Shown here in pieces: positions 27,402-35,959 of a DNA stretch of 64,000 nt. The notes beneath the pieces were generated by a model that saw only the letters and a program-made list of their open reading frames with translations, did not search any database and was not told the origin of the DNA. The stretch is from NCBI GenBank assembly GCA_963701815.1, contig CAVPBN010000020.1, forward strand, positions 1 to 64,000, read 5' to 3'. A program made the position numbers and the translations under genes. This DNA is from AP-15 sp963701815 (GTDB lineage Bacteria; Pseudomonadota; Alphaproteobacteria; ATCC43930; CGMCC-115725). The stretch's first letter is position 1. Each line of letters starts with the position of its first letter.

Positions 27402-27734
27402 TCAGCGTCGCGGGCTGCGCGGGTTGGCCGCGCGGCGGTAATGTTGAAGCCGGGTGGAACGCAGACCGGGGAGGCCATGGGTTTCAAAGGCGTGCCGCCA
27501 GGACATCAACTCCTCCTCGGAGATCTGATAACGACGACAGACCTCCTCAGGCGAGATTTGACCGGCGGCGACCGCGGTCACCACCGCGGCTTTGCGGCGG
27601 ACCGTCCATCTGCCGATATCCGCCGGCGGCAGCTCGATCATCGAGCGCAACCGAACCGGGAGCGGCCCGCTGTGTCTGTCGCACCGCCGAAGCCGGAGAT
27701 CCCGGCTGAAGGCCGGCAAGCGACAGCCGCCCAT
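27402..27734 (-). CDS. sciP: SciP-like CtrA inhibitor (DUF1153)
   Basis: A 110-residue protein with the DUF1153 helix-turn-helix. RWTVRRKAAVVTAVAAGQIS is followed by EEVCRRYQISEEELMSWRHA and ends HGLPGLRSTRLQHYR, closely following Caulobacter SciP, which binds CtrA and represses CtrA-driven transcription. The core begins LPPADIGRW; the N-terminus before it is uncertain and an internal ATG at 27641 is possible. SciP in the window supports an alphaproteobacterium with CtrA cell-cycle control. AT-rich DNA about 200 bases upstream may be its promoter region. Confidence 0.82.
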   Translation of the reverse strand: MGGCRLPAFSRDLRLRRCDRHSGPLPVRLRSMIELPPADIGRWTVRRKAAVVTAVAAGQISPEEVCRRYQISEEELMSWRHAFETHGLPGLRSTRLQHYRRAANPRSPRR

Positions 27735-28229
27735 TGATCGCCGTCAAAATTCTTACCGCGCATGCTTCCCGCCAAATCTCGTCACAGACGGAAGAGGCAG
27801 CGCGCCGACCCGACATCGGACGCCAATCCGATGGTTGCCAGTGTCCCGACTGGCCAAATTCGAGCAGCGAGTCCCTATCCGCCGCTCTGTGATAACGCCA
27901 GTAAGACAGTCTCTGTTGCAAATAGATAGTTAATTAAATAAAATTCGTAGTTAATTCAAAATTCGCCCCAAACCCAATTTTGGCGACTCTATTGGCGCCA
28001 ACAGAGGTTTGACAACGTAACAGCTCTTGGAATCGAGCCCGCGCTCCCGAACATGGATCTTCGGCCTTTATCCGCATTCTCATGGCAAGCTTGATGCGGC
28101 GCAGGCCGGTGCGCACCAGAGCCCCGATCTCGCAGGGCTGTCCGGGGAATGGTATGGGTTGTCATATCTTGACCGGAACCAACCGAAACTCATCATGCTC
28201 GGGCTCGACCCATTGCTGTCCCTTTCAGA

Positions 28230-28264
28230 TTTACGATGATCTTCAAATGCTTCGAAGCACATCC
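28230..28264. repeat. 35-base repeat, inverted copy at 52151
   Basis: The 35 bases here (starting TTTACGATGATCTTCAAATG) are an exact reverse complement of 52151-52185. The unit contains the palindrome GCTTCGAAGC. It is part of a composite dispersed repeat. Confidence 0.8.
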
Positions 28265-28293
28265 CCCCCTGCCGGCCGACTCAGCTGTCCGGT

Positions 28294-28447
28294 GAATACG
28301 ATAAGCGCATATCACCGGCACAACCAAAGATCGTCATGGCCGGACTGTGTTCCGGCCATCCACGGACCCAGCGGCGGCGGCGGAAGACGTGGATACCCGT
28401 GAAAAGCACGGGCATGACGAGCGGGGGTTGAGGACCGGCCGCAACTC
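28294..28447. repeat. Dispersed repeat block 1, direct copy at 53202
   Basis: A 154-base block nearly identical to 53202-53355, with three differences seen. It starts GAATACGATAAGCGCATATC and includes GTCATGGCCGGACTGTG and CCGGCCATCCACG, words common in interspersed repeats of alphaproteobacteria. Non-coding. Confidence 0.85.
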
Positions 28448-28463
28448 CGCAACCGCGTTTCGT

Positions 28464-28607
28464 GAACCGGACAGCCGTGGGCTCGACCCGGCCGTCCGCG
28501 TCTTGCAATGGAGGGGTCTTGCAAGAAAAAGACGTGGGTGCCCACGGAACCAAGTCCGTGGGCTGACGGCCCGCGGGTCAAGCCCGGCCGTGGGGTACCG
28601 GTGCTTC
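28464..28607. repeat. Dispersed repeat block 2, inverted copy at 53045
   Basis: About 144 bases starting GAACCGGACAGCCGTGGGCT, matching the reverse complement of 53045-53186 with scattered differences. Block 1 and block 2 are adjacent at both loci but in different relative orientation and order. Confidence 0.8.
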
Positions 28608-28855
28608 ACAACAACCGCCAAATTAACCAATATCCGAACCGGACAGCAGTGGAACAAGTCCGGCCATGACGACTTTAACTCGCACAAGGCTCCTGCACAC
28701 TCCTACGCGCACCTATGCGAAATTTCCCCGGACAGCCCTGCGATCTTCAGGCGCTTAAGACGGGTGGTGCCGCACGAGGCGCGAGCGAACGGGGTGTACT
28801 CGAGGCCGATGCGGAGGCCGGCGGGGGCTCCTGCCGCCGGCCGCGCCGTGTCGGA

Positions 28856-28978
28856 TCAGGCCACGGCGGTCTTGACCTCGATTTTCTTGTGCTGCTGCGC
28901 CTGCGCCGTCTTGGGCAGAATGATCGTCAATACGCCCTTGGCGAGGCTGGCGGCGATCTTGTCGCGTTCAATGCCGCC
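28856..28978 (-). pseudogene. Hsp20/alpha-crystallin remnant (3' end only)
   Basis: The last 40 or so residues of a small heat-shock protein remain: IERDKIAASLAKGVLTIILP followed by KTAQAQQHKKIEVKTA and the stop. This is the usual C-terminal beta strand and tail of Hsp20. The upstream alpha-crystallin core is absent; the sequence before it is unrelated and runs into the neighbouring ppk2 gene. It appears to be a truncated gene beside the repeat region. Confidence 0.6.
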
Positions 28979-29054
28979 GGCTGCGGCACAACCGCAGATC
29001 TCGACCCCCGAAAGCGCTCGGCCGGCGACGATCAACGGAAAAGTTTGGCGGTGC

Positions 29055-29912
29055 TCAGCGATTGCGCAATTCGCGTTCGGCAGCGTGATACTTGCGTCGG
29101 ATTTCGTCGAGATCGACACGCGGCGGCGGGGTCCTGAGGTCCATCTCCTCCATCGTATCGGCGACGATGTGCGAGATCGCAAGGTTGCGGAACCATTTGT
29201 GATTGGCCGGGATCACATACCACGGCGCCCATTTCGTGTTGGTCGAGGAAATCGCCTCCTCATAGGCCTCGATATATTTGGTCCAGAGTTTTCGCTCGGA
29301 GTAATCGCTTTCGCTGATCTTCCAATTCCTGGCCGGGTCGTCGAGCCGCTGCTTGAAGCGGGCGAGTTGTTCGGCGGGGCTGATGTGCAGATAGAATTTG
29401 AGGATGCGGGTGCGGTTTTCCGCCAGCGCGCGTTCGAACTCGTTGATCAGATCGTAGCGCTTCGACCAGACGGAACGCGGGACCAGGTCGTGGACGCGCA
29501 CGACCAGGACGTCCTCATAGTGCGAGCGGTTGTAGATCGCCACCTCGCCCCGGCTCGGCGCGTGGAGATGCGCACGCCAGAGAAAATCGTGGGCGAGTTC
29601 CGACCGGCTCGGCTCTTTGAATGCGAAGACCGACGTTCCCTGCGGGTCCATGCCGCTGAACAGATGCCGAATGACCCCGTCCTTGCCGGCCGCGTCGAGC
29701 GCTTGCAGCACGATCAACATCGATTGACCGGCGTCGGCATAGAGCCGGTATTGCAGCCGGTCCATGCGCTCGATTTGCTTGCGGATCTCCGGCGTCGCCT
29801 TGTCGTGCGATTGGTGTTCCCCGGTTTTCTCAGGGTCGATCCGTGCCAGACGGACCCTCGAACCGGGTTCGACGGCAAATTCCTTGCGGTAGTCCATGGT
29901 CGCGGCCCTCAT
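29055..29912 (-). CDS. ppk2: PPK2-family polyphosphate kinase (class III type)
   Basis: A 285-residue PPK2 distinct from the one at 22.6 kb. The Walker A region reads ALDAAGKDGVI (about 71-81), and the next segment HLFSGMDPQGTSVFAFKEPS is the pattern of class III enzymes, which can phosphorylate both AMP and ADP from polyphosphate. Later motifs include AIYNRSHYEDVLVVRVH, FYLHISPAEQLARF and WAPWYVIPANHKWFRN. The start is at 29912 or the internal ATG at 29897. It is downstream of no obvious partner; the Hsp20 remnant follows it. Confidence 0.92.
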   Translation of the reverse strand: MRAATMDYRKEFAVEPGSRVRLARIDPEKTGEHQSHDKATPEIRKQIERMDRLQYRLYADAGQSMLIVLQALDAAGKDGVIRHLFSGMDPQGTSVFAFKEPSRSELAHDFLWRAHLHAPSRGEVAIYNRSHYEDVLVVRVHDLVPRSVWSKRYDLINEFERALAENRTRILKFYLHISPAEQLARFKQRLDDPARNWKISESDYSERKLWTKYIEAYEEAISSTNTKWAPWYVIPANHKWFRNLAISHIVADTMEEMDLRTPPPRVDLDEIRRKYHAAERELRNR

Positions 29913-30356
29913 CGCCGGTCGCCTGTTTCCGCCATGTCATCGCCCTTTCGGTCGACGCCGCGCCGGTGCGCGATCGGCTCGGCGCGAAACGGCCTCGGCG
30001 CCCGGCGATATACTGCGGCCGCGACACCCGGTCGATCGCGTCGCAGGCGAGGCGAAAGCGGTCGAGTTCGTTCAACACCGCTTTGCGGCAGTCGGTAGGG
30101 CCGGCGTTGTGTGCTGAACGTTGTCGCATGCAGCGGGCGCCAAAACCAGCTGAAATTACTCAAGTCATTGGCTTACTGGGAGAAAGCAGCGCCCATTACG
30201 GCGTTTACCATACAAATGATTCGCTTTTCATGCGAAAACATGTCAAAAAAGCGCCCTTATCCCTGTCCGGCAGGTAAGTCGGTTGGCGGTAGGCCTGATC
30301 TGGTTTGCCATTGGACTTGCGCACCTGGGAATGCGGGGGCAAGAGGAGCACTTTGC
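29913..30356. other. Intergenic region between ppk2 and sigma factor genes
   Basis: About 440 bases without a supported gene. Short frames on both strands are arginine-rich and lack ribosome sites. An AT-richer stretch at 30140-30260 may hold the sigma-factor promoter. Confidence 0.4.
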
Positions 30357-31094
30357 GTGACGTTGAACCACAGGGGCGGTGATGCCGCGAGCCCGGCTGG
30401 CTCCGATTGCCCGGCTGGTCCCGATTGCCCGGCTGGCTCCGATTGGTCGGGTTGCGGCGGCGTAGAAGTCGACGCCGGGCACGGGCCGGAATGGCGCCCC
30501 GGGACGCGTTCCTCGGAGTTTGAGCGGCAGGTCATTCACGAGATCCCGTTCCTGCGGCGCACGGTGCGCCGCTGGCGGCGAGAAGCCGCCGATGCCGACG
30601 ATCTGGTACAGGATACATTGGTGCGTGCGCTCGCCAATGCGCATCTGTGGAAGCCCGGCTCGGACCTGCGCGCATGGCTGTTTACGATCATGCGCAACCA
30701 ATTTCTGGCGACGGTCGCCAGGTCGAGCCGAGTCGCCGCCCTGCCGAACCTCTGCCCCGTGGACCTTCCGGTCGAGGACCCGCACGAGGCGCGGCTCGTC
30801 CTGCGCGATGTCGGGGCGGCGTTGGGCCGCCTGCCGATGCGGCAGCGCGCCGCCATCCGGCTCGTCGGTTTCGACGGGAAATCCTACGAGGACGTGGCGG
30901 CGGCGATGGGGCTCTCGGTCGGTGCGGTGCGCTGCCATCTGGCGCGCGGCCGCGACCGGCTCAGGACCGCGGTGCTCGGAAACGAGCCGAGATCGCCTTG
31001 CGCCCCGTGCCCAAAGCCTCTGCCGCCTTCCGCCGCGATGGCGTTCGCCTTCGGCGGCGAGCCGCCGGTCGCCGCCATGGCGATGGCCGACTGA
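30357..31094 (+). CDS. ECF-type RNA polymerase sigma factor
   Basis: A 245-residue sigma-70-family factor. Region 2 runs from FERQVIHEIPFLRRTVRRW through DADDLVQDTLVRALANAHLW to RAWLFTIMRNQF. Region 4 is LPMRQRAAIRLVGFDGKSYEDVAA followed by AMGLSVGAVRCHLARGRDRLR. The GTG at 30357 is preferred because AAGAGGAG lies just upstream; a longer in-frame start at 30111 lacks one. The N-terminal 50 residues contain a three-fold 18-base repeat (PAGSDC-like units) and are probably disordered. No anti-sigma factor is adjacent; an extended C-terminal tail follows region 4. Confidence 0.88.
   Translation: MTLNHRGGDAASPAGSDCPAGPDCPAGSDWSGCGGVEVDAGHGPEWRPGTRSSEFERQVIHEIPFLRRTVRRWRREAADADDLVQDTLVRALANAHLWKPGSDLRAWLFTIMRNQFLATVARSSRVAALPNLCPVDLPVEDPHEARLVLRDVGAALGRLPMRQRAAIRLVGFDGKSYEDVAAAMGLSVGAVRCHLARGRDRLRTAVLGNEPRSPCAPCPKPLPPSAAMAFAFGGEPPVAAMAMAD
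30392..30445 (+). repeat. Three tandem 18-base repeats inside the sigma factor gene
   Basis: Units start at 30392, 30410 and 30428 with consensus CCCGGCTGGCTCCGATTG (the middle unit has TCCC in place of CTCC). They encode repeats of PAGSDC/PAGPDC. Being 18 bases long, gain or loss keeps the frame. Confidence 0.85.
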
Positions 31095-31186
31095 GAGCGC
31101 CGTTGCCGGTCGCGATCGGCGCTGCCGACAGATCGCAAGCGGCGGGGCCGGCGCCGTCGCGCGGCAACCTATCGAGGCGCTGTTCG

Positions 31187-32704
31187 ATGGGGTCCGGACG
31201 CGCTCCCGCGCCCGAGCGCCGGGCGTCGGAACTGCTCCGCATCTGGCTGGTGCCGCTGCTGGTCGGTCTGGGCGCGTATTGCGTGGCGCTGGCCGGCGCC
31301 CAGGCGCTGCTCAACGACGGCGACACGCTCTCGCACATCGCCATCGGGCGGTGGATCACAGCACACCGGGCGATCCCGTTTCACGACCCGTATTCCTACA
31401 CGTTCCGCGATCGGGTCTGGGTCCCGCACGAGTGGCTGTCCGAGGTCGTCTTCGCCGCCGTCTACGATCGGCTGGGCTGGGGCGGCGTCATCGCCGCGAC
31501 CGGGCTGTCGGTCGCGGCGGCGTTCGCGCTGTTGACCAGGGCGCTGGCGGAGACGCTCGGGCAAAGGCGCGCCGCCATCGGCGCGCTCGCCGCATTCTTT
31601 CTGACCGAGATGCATCTCTGGCCCGGCCGCATGCGCTGGCGCTGCCGCTGCTGGTGATCTGGATGGCGGGCATCGTCCGCGCCCGCGACGCCGGCCGGGT
31701 GCCCTCGCCGGCGCTGCTGCCGGTCATGGTGCTGTGGTGCAATCTGCACGGCGGTTTTGTCGTCGGCCTGTTGTTTGCCGGGCTGCTGGCCGGCGAGGCG
31801 GTATTGCAGGCATCGGCCGCCGACCGGGTCCGGACGATCACCGGCTGGGCCGTCTTTCTCGGCCTGGCGGCGCTCAGCGCATTGCTTTCGCCGAACGGCG
31901 CCAACCTGTTCGCGCTGCCGTTCGAGATGCTGCGGATGAGCTTTGCGACCGCCACGATCTCGGAGTGGCACGCCGCCGATTTCAGCCGTTTCGACCCGCT
32001 CGAAGTGTGGCTCGGGCTGGCGATACTGGGCGGTTTCTCGCTCGGCCTGAGGCTCCCGTGGCCGCGGACCCTCTTGGTGCTGCTGCTGCTCTATCTGGCG
32101 CTGACCCATGTCCGCAACCGGGAATTGTTGGGGATCATCGCCCCGCTGCTGATCGCCGCCCCGCTGGCGCAGCAGCTGGCCAAAGCGCCGGACCGGGCCT
32201 CGCCGCCGCCGGCATACGCCGCAGCACCCCGCCCGGCGGGCGGCCGGCGCGGCGACGCCGTAGCGATCGTCGGCGCCGCGGCGTTGACGGCGGCGATCGC
32301 CTGCGGATTTTTCGCGACCGCCTGGGCCTTCGACCGGCGCGGGCTCGCCCCGCGCGGCGACATCGCGCCGGCCGCCGCGGTCGAGGCGGCGCGCCGGGCC
32401 GGGCTCGACGGGCCGGTCTTCAACTCGGTCCGCTTTGGCGGCTACCTGATGTTCGTCGGCATCCCGACCTTTGTCGACGGCCGCGCCGACCTGTTCGGCG
32501 ACGCGTTTCTCGAGCGCTACGTCGCCGCATCGAGTGCGGTCGGCAACCTGCTGCCCGGTCTGCTCGACCGCTACGGCGTCGGCTGGACCCTGCTCGAACC
32601 GGCGAGCCCGGCCGTCGACCCTACTCGATCACCTGCCCGGCTGGCAGCGCGTCTACGCCGACCGTTACGCCGTGATCCACCGCCGCAAACCGCCGCCCGA
32701 GTAA
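31187..32704 (+). CDS. Polytopic membrane protein, GT-C-like (two frameshifts)
   Basis: About 505 residues. The first frame starts MGSGRAPAPERRASELLRIW and has GDTLSHIAIGRWITAHRAIP and PFHDPYSYTFRD, a periplasmic loop layout like the acidic loop after TM1 in GT-C glycosyltransferases. At about 31625 (apparently a lost G in TGG-CCC) it moves to a second frame with helices such as LPVMVLWCNLHGGFVVGLLF. At about 32615 it returns to the first frame for LLDHLPGWQRVYADRYAVI and the stop. The two shifts compensate. No exact family is assigned. It heads the glycan island and is followed by a terminator. Confidence 0.65.
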
Positions 32705-32713
32705 AATCGGCTC

Positions 32714-32752
32714 GCCCGCGGATTTTCCCCGCCGCGGGCGGCAAAATTTTTT
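32714..32752 (+). terminator. Rho-independent terminator after the GT-C-like gene
   Basis: An 8-bp stem GCCCGCGG / CCGCGGGC (32714-32721 with 32732-32739) with a 10-base loop, then GGCAAAATTTTTT. It lies 10 bases after the stop at 32704 and separates the GT-C-like gene from the GT87 gene cluster. Confidence 0.75.
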
Positions 32753-32800
32753 GAGAGAGATCCCGCCGCCGCCGATTAAATCACCGGTGGGTAGAAAGCG
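32743..32800 (+). promoter_or_regulatory. Duplicated intergenic leader, copy 1
   Basis: A stretch of about 58 bases running AAAATTTTTTGAGAG, then CCGATTAAATCACCGGTGGG and TAGAAAGCG. It is closely matched at 40859-40917. It ends about 20 bases before the first GT87 start and its AGGAGG ribosome site. The T-run also serves the terminator above. The conserved GATT-(A/G)A-TCACCG-GGGTAGAA part could be a promoter or a regulator site. Confidence 0.5.
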
Positions 32801-32821
32801 GGCACTCGTACAGGAGGAACT

Positions 32822-34101
32822 TTGACCGCCAACCCGGACACCGCCGAAGCAGACCCGGTCGACATCTTCAAAAGTTGGTGGCTGCAATCGTTCGGCTACG
32901 CGCTGGCGGCGCTCTACGTTTTGTACTTCATCAGCCTTTACCGGGCGGGGACTTGGATCCTCGGCCACACCGGGTTGCCGATCTACACGGATTTCGGCAA
33001 CGCCTGGGCGGCTGGGATGCAGGCACTGCACGGCAATGCCGCGAGTTGTACGACCCGGTCGAGTTGGCGAAGATCCAGGCGGCGCTGTTCGGACCGACGA
33101 ATTTCTTTTATCCGAATTGGCCCTATCCGCCGACCTTCTTCCTGGTGCTGGCGCCGTTGGCATTGTTGCCGTACCGCGAGGCGTTCCTCGCCTGGGACGC
33201 GGCGACATTGCTCGGGCTCGTCGCCATCGTCTATCTGATCGTCCGGCGGCGGGCGGCAATCGCGCTGGCGCTCGCCGCGCCGTTTACCGCATGGAATTTC
33301 CTCGCCGCGCAAAACGGGTTTCTGACGGGTGCATTGCTCGGCGGATCATTGCTGTTCCTCGAGCGCCGGCCGGTGCTGGCCGGCGTCTTTATCGGCTGCC
33401 TGACCTACAAACCGCAATTCGGCATCCTGTTCCCGGTCGCGCTCATCGCGGCGCGTCAATGGCGCGCCATTGCCAGCGCGGCGGTCACTGCCGCGCTCCT
33501 CGCCGGCGCATCGGCCGTGCTGTTCGGCGCCGGCGCCTGGACCGCCTTTCCGCACCAGCTTGCCGCCCAGACCGGACTCAACCTGCTGGCCGGCGCCGAC
33601 GGCAATTGGGGATATCTGCAGACCGTCTACGGACTGGTCCGCCATCTGCACGGCGGCGCCGCTCTCGCCTGGCTCGTGCAAGGCGTGACGACGGCGGGGC
33701 TCGCGGTCATCGTGTGGCGGGTCTGGCGGTCTCGGGTCGACTACGCGCTGAAGGCGGCGACATTGTCGGCGGCGGCGTTGCTCGCGACACCCTACGCCTT
33801 CGCCTACGACATGGCGGCGCTGGTGATCCCGGCCGCCTTTCTCGCCGCCGACCAATTGCGCCGCGGCTTGTTGCCGGGCGACAAGGCGATCTGGATCGTG
33901 CTGTTCGGCGCGCCGCTCGCCCTACTCGTGACCCTCGGCGACAACGCGCACGGCACCACCTTCGGCGGCACGCCGGTAAGCCTGCTGACGGCGATCGCAC
34001 TTTTCGCCGTGATCCTGCGCCGCGCTCTTGCGATGCCGGTGGCAGACATGCCCGGCGTCCTGAAGGCGCAGCCCGGCATCGTTCCGAGGCGCGCGACATG
34101 A
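32822..34101 (+). CDS. GT87-family (DUF2029) membrane mannosyltransferase-like protein, paralogue 1 (frameshifted)
   Basis: About 426 residues of a polytopic GT-C protein of family GT87/DUF2029, which includes polyprenyl-phosphate-mannose-dependent mannosyltransferases. The start is a TTG after AGGAGG. The first frame reads to TDFGNAWAAGMQALHGNAAS. A lost base at about 33040 moves the frame to ELAKIQAALFGPTNFFYP, PNWPYPPTFFLVLAPLALLP and the family signature AGVFIGCLTYKPQFGILFP. The stop overlaps the next start (ATGA). It is most similar to paralogue 4 at 39.6 kb. Its product would act on the periplasmic face with lipid-linked sugar donors. Confidence 0.8.
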
Positions 34102-35891
34102 ATTCGCGCGTGTTCCAGATCCTTGCCGGGCTCGCCTGCGCCTGCTTCTTCCTGGCGCTTGCCCTCTATCGCGCGCCAATGGCAGCCGTCGGGGCGATTT
34201 TGGCGCATACCAACCCGATCTGGCTTGCGGCGGCGATGGTCGCCTATATGGTCAATTTGGCGCTGCGCGCCTGGCGCTGGCGGATGATTTTGCGCCCGGT
34301 GGCCGCCGTTCCCTACCGGGTCGTGGCGCGGGTCCTCGTGGTCGGGTACGGGTTGAACACGATCATGCCGTTGCGGCTCGGCGAACTGTTTCGGGCGGAG
34401 TTCTTCAAGAAAACCTTCGGCCTGCCGCGCATACAGGGGCTGACCTCGATCGTCGTCGAGCGCTTGTTCGACGGATTGGCCGTGGTCGCCTGTCTCGGCG
34501 CCGGGCTGCTTCTCGCCGCCCATACGAGGCCGCCCGCCGGCCTGCTGCTCGATGCGTTGGCCGCGGGCGGCGCGCTGTTCGGGGCAGTCCTGGTCGCGGC
34601 GCTCTGTTTCGGCGGGCCGCGGCTCTCCCGCCTGTTCGCCGGCCTTCCCCGCCTGGCCGAACCGATCGTCGCGGTGGGACAAGGCCTGGCGATCTTGCGC
34701 ACGCGGCGGGCGCCGCAGGTCGCCGTCTTCACCCTGGTCATCTGTCTGGCGGATGCGCTCTCCCTTTGGTGCATCGTCAAGTCCGTCGGGCTGGGGCTCG
34801 GCCTCGCCGACACCTTGGTGCTCCTGGGGGCTGCGAGCCTCAGCACATTGCTGCCGTCGGGTCCCGCCTTCCTCGGCACGTTGCAGTTCGCCTATGTGCT
34901 GGCGATCGAATTCGCCGGAGGCCAGGCTGCGGTCGGCATCGCCGCCGCGACATTGGCCCAGTTCTGCCTGCTGCTTCCGGTCGCGGTCGTCGCCATCGCA
35001 ATTCTGCTGCACGGATCGGGCAGCCTGCTGCGCACCGCACTCGCACCAGCGGCAACCCGAACTCACGTGAATCACCCGGTCATGTCGTCATCGGCGCCCG
35101 CGCTTTCCGTCGTGATCCCGGCCTACAACGAGGCCGACACGATCGGGCGGATATTGCTCGAAGTCACCCGGGCGTTGCCCGAGGTGTCGAAGCAGATCGT
35201 CATCGTCGATGATCATTCGAGCGACGGTACGGGCGAATGGCTGCGGCGCAACCTCGCGCAGGTAGAGGGGGTATGGCGCGGCATGACCGTCGATGATGAC
35301 GGCGAACTCCAGCTCTGCGCCGACGGGCTGCAAAACTCGGGCGGCTTCTCGTTTACGGTGCTGTTTCACGAGCGCAATCGCGGCAAGGGTGCGGCGGTGC
35401 GGACCGGGTTCGCCCACAGCCTGGGCGAGGTCATCGTCATTCAGGACGCCGACCTCGAATACGATCCGAACGACTGGTCGCGGATGCTGCCGCTGATTGC
35501 CGAGCGCAAGGTCGCCAACGTCGTCTACGGCTCGCGATTTTTCGGGCGGCCGCATCGCTCGCTCTATTACCACCATTACATCGGCAACCGGATCATCTCG
35601 ATTTTTTTCAACATCCTCTACAACCAGATGCTGTCGGACATCGAGGTCTGCTACAAAATGTTTACGCGCGAGGTGTTGCATGGGCTGGCGCTGACTTCGG
35701 ATGATTTCGGGTTCGAGATCGAGATCAGCGCGCAAATCGCCCTCGCGCGGCATTGGCGCATCTACGAAGTCGGGATCAGTTATTATGGCCGCACCTACGA
35801 CGAAGGCAAAAAGATCAACTGGCGCGACGGACTTTGGGCGCTTGTCTATCTGGTCAAATTCAGAACCCGGCCGCTCCGCCGAGCGCGATAA
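34098..35891 (+). CDS. LPG-synthase-like flippase domain joined to a GT2 glycosyltransferase
   Basis: A 597-residue open frame with two domains. Residues 1-320 are an LPG_synthase_TM/UPF0104-type membrane domain (LALRAWRWRMIL, LNTIMPLRLGELFRA, SIVVERLFDGLAV, LLPSGPAFLGTLQFA). Residues 330-597 are a family 2 glycosyltransferase (SVVIPAYNEADTIGRI, IVDDHSSDGTG, FHERNRGKGAAVRTGF, IQDADLEYDP). The GT2 resembles polyprenyl-phosphate glycosyltransferases. Internal starts GTG 35067 and ATG 35082 would allow a separate GT2 gene, and a single-base indel could have removed the stop between them. The combination suggests a lipid-linked sugar made inside and moved across the membrane. Confidence 0.8.
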   Translation: MNSRVFQILAGLACACFFLALALYRAPMAAVGAILAHTNPIWLAAAMVAYMVNLALRAWRWRMILRPVAAVPYRVVARVLVVGYGLNTIMPLRLGELFRAEFFKKTFGLPRIQGLTSIVVERLFDGLAVVACLGAGLLLAAHTRPPAGLLLDALAAGGALFGAVLVAALCFGGPRLSRLFAGLPRLAEPIVAVGQGLAILRTRRAPQVAVFTLVICLADALSLWCIVKSVGLGLGLADTLVLLGAASLSTLLPSGPAFLGTLQFAYVLAIEFAGGQAAVGIAAATLAQFCLLLPVAVVAIAILLHGSGSLLRTALAPAATRTHVNHPVMSSSAPALSVVIPAYNEADTIGRILLEVTRALPEVSKQIVIVDDHSSDGTGEWLRRNLAQVEGVWRGMTVDDDGELQLCADGLQNSGGFSFTVLFHERNRGKGAAVRTGFAHSLGEVIVIQDADLEYDPNDWSRMLPLIAERKVANVVYGSRFFGRPHRSLYYHHYIGNRIISIFFNILYNQMLSDIEVCYKMFTREVLHGLALTSDDFGFEIEISAQIALARHWRIYEVGISYYGRTYDEGKKINWRDGLWALVYLVKFRTRPLRRAR

Positions 35892-35959
35892 GCGTTGCCA
35901 ACCTGGGCGTGGTCATTTCGTCCAGGGCGGCAGCCACGGTTCCTACCGGACGGCGCCGC

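Larger units (their letters stand above)
27735..28855. other. Long non-coding region with dispersed repeats
   Basis: About 1.1 kb with no credible gene. It holds an AT-rich patch near 27920-27975 with two TAGTTAATT words, a TTGACA at about 28008, and from about 28230 a series of repeat blocks that recur at 52.1-53.4 kb. No RNA gene is recognised. ORFs here are arginine/proline-rich noise. Confidence 0.6.

Noticed and set aside
27920..27975. Possible CtrA binding box upstream of sciP
   Set aside because: TTAA words are present but not with the TTAA-N7-TTAA spacing, so I do not call it a site.
28281..28687. Short ORFs in the repeat blocks, similar at 28 kb and 53 kb
   Set aside because: They are alike only because the DNA is repeated. 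The protein sequences are low-complexity, and changes between copies do not follow codon positions.
30111..30356. An 82-residue N-terminal extension of the ECF sigma factor
   Set aside because: No ribosome site at the upstream start and atypical sequence; GTG 30357 has a good AGAGGAG.
32705..32754. An alternative C-terminus of the GT-C-like protein ending KIF at 32754
   Set aside because: The frame ending at 32704 has protein-like sequence (QRVYADRYAVIHRR); the other is noise running through the terminator stem.
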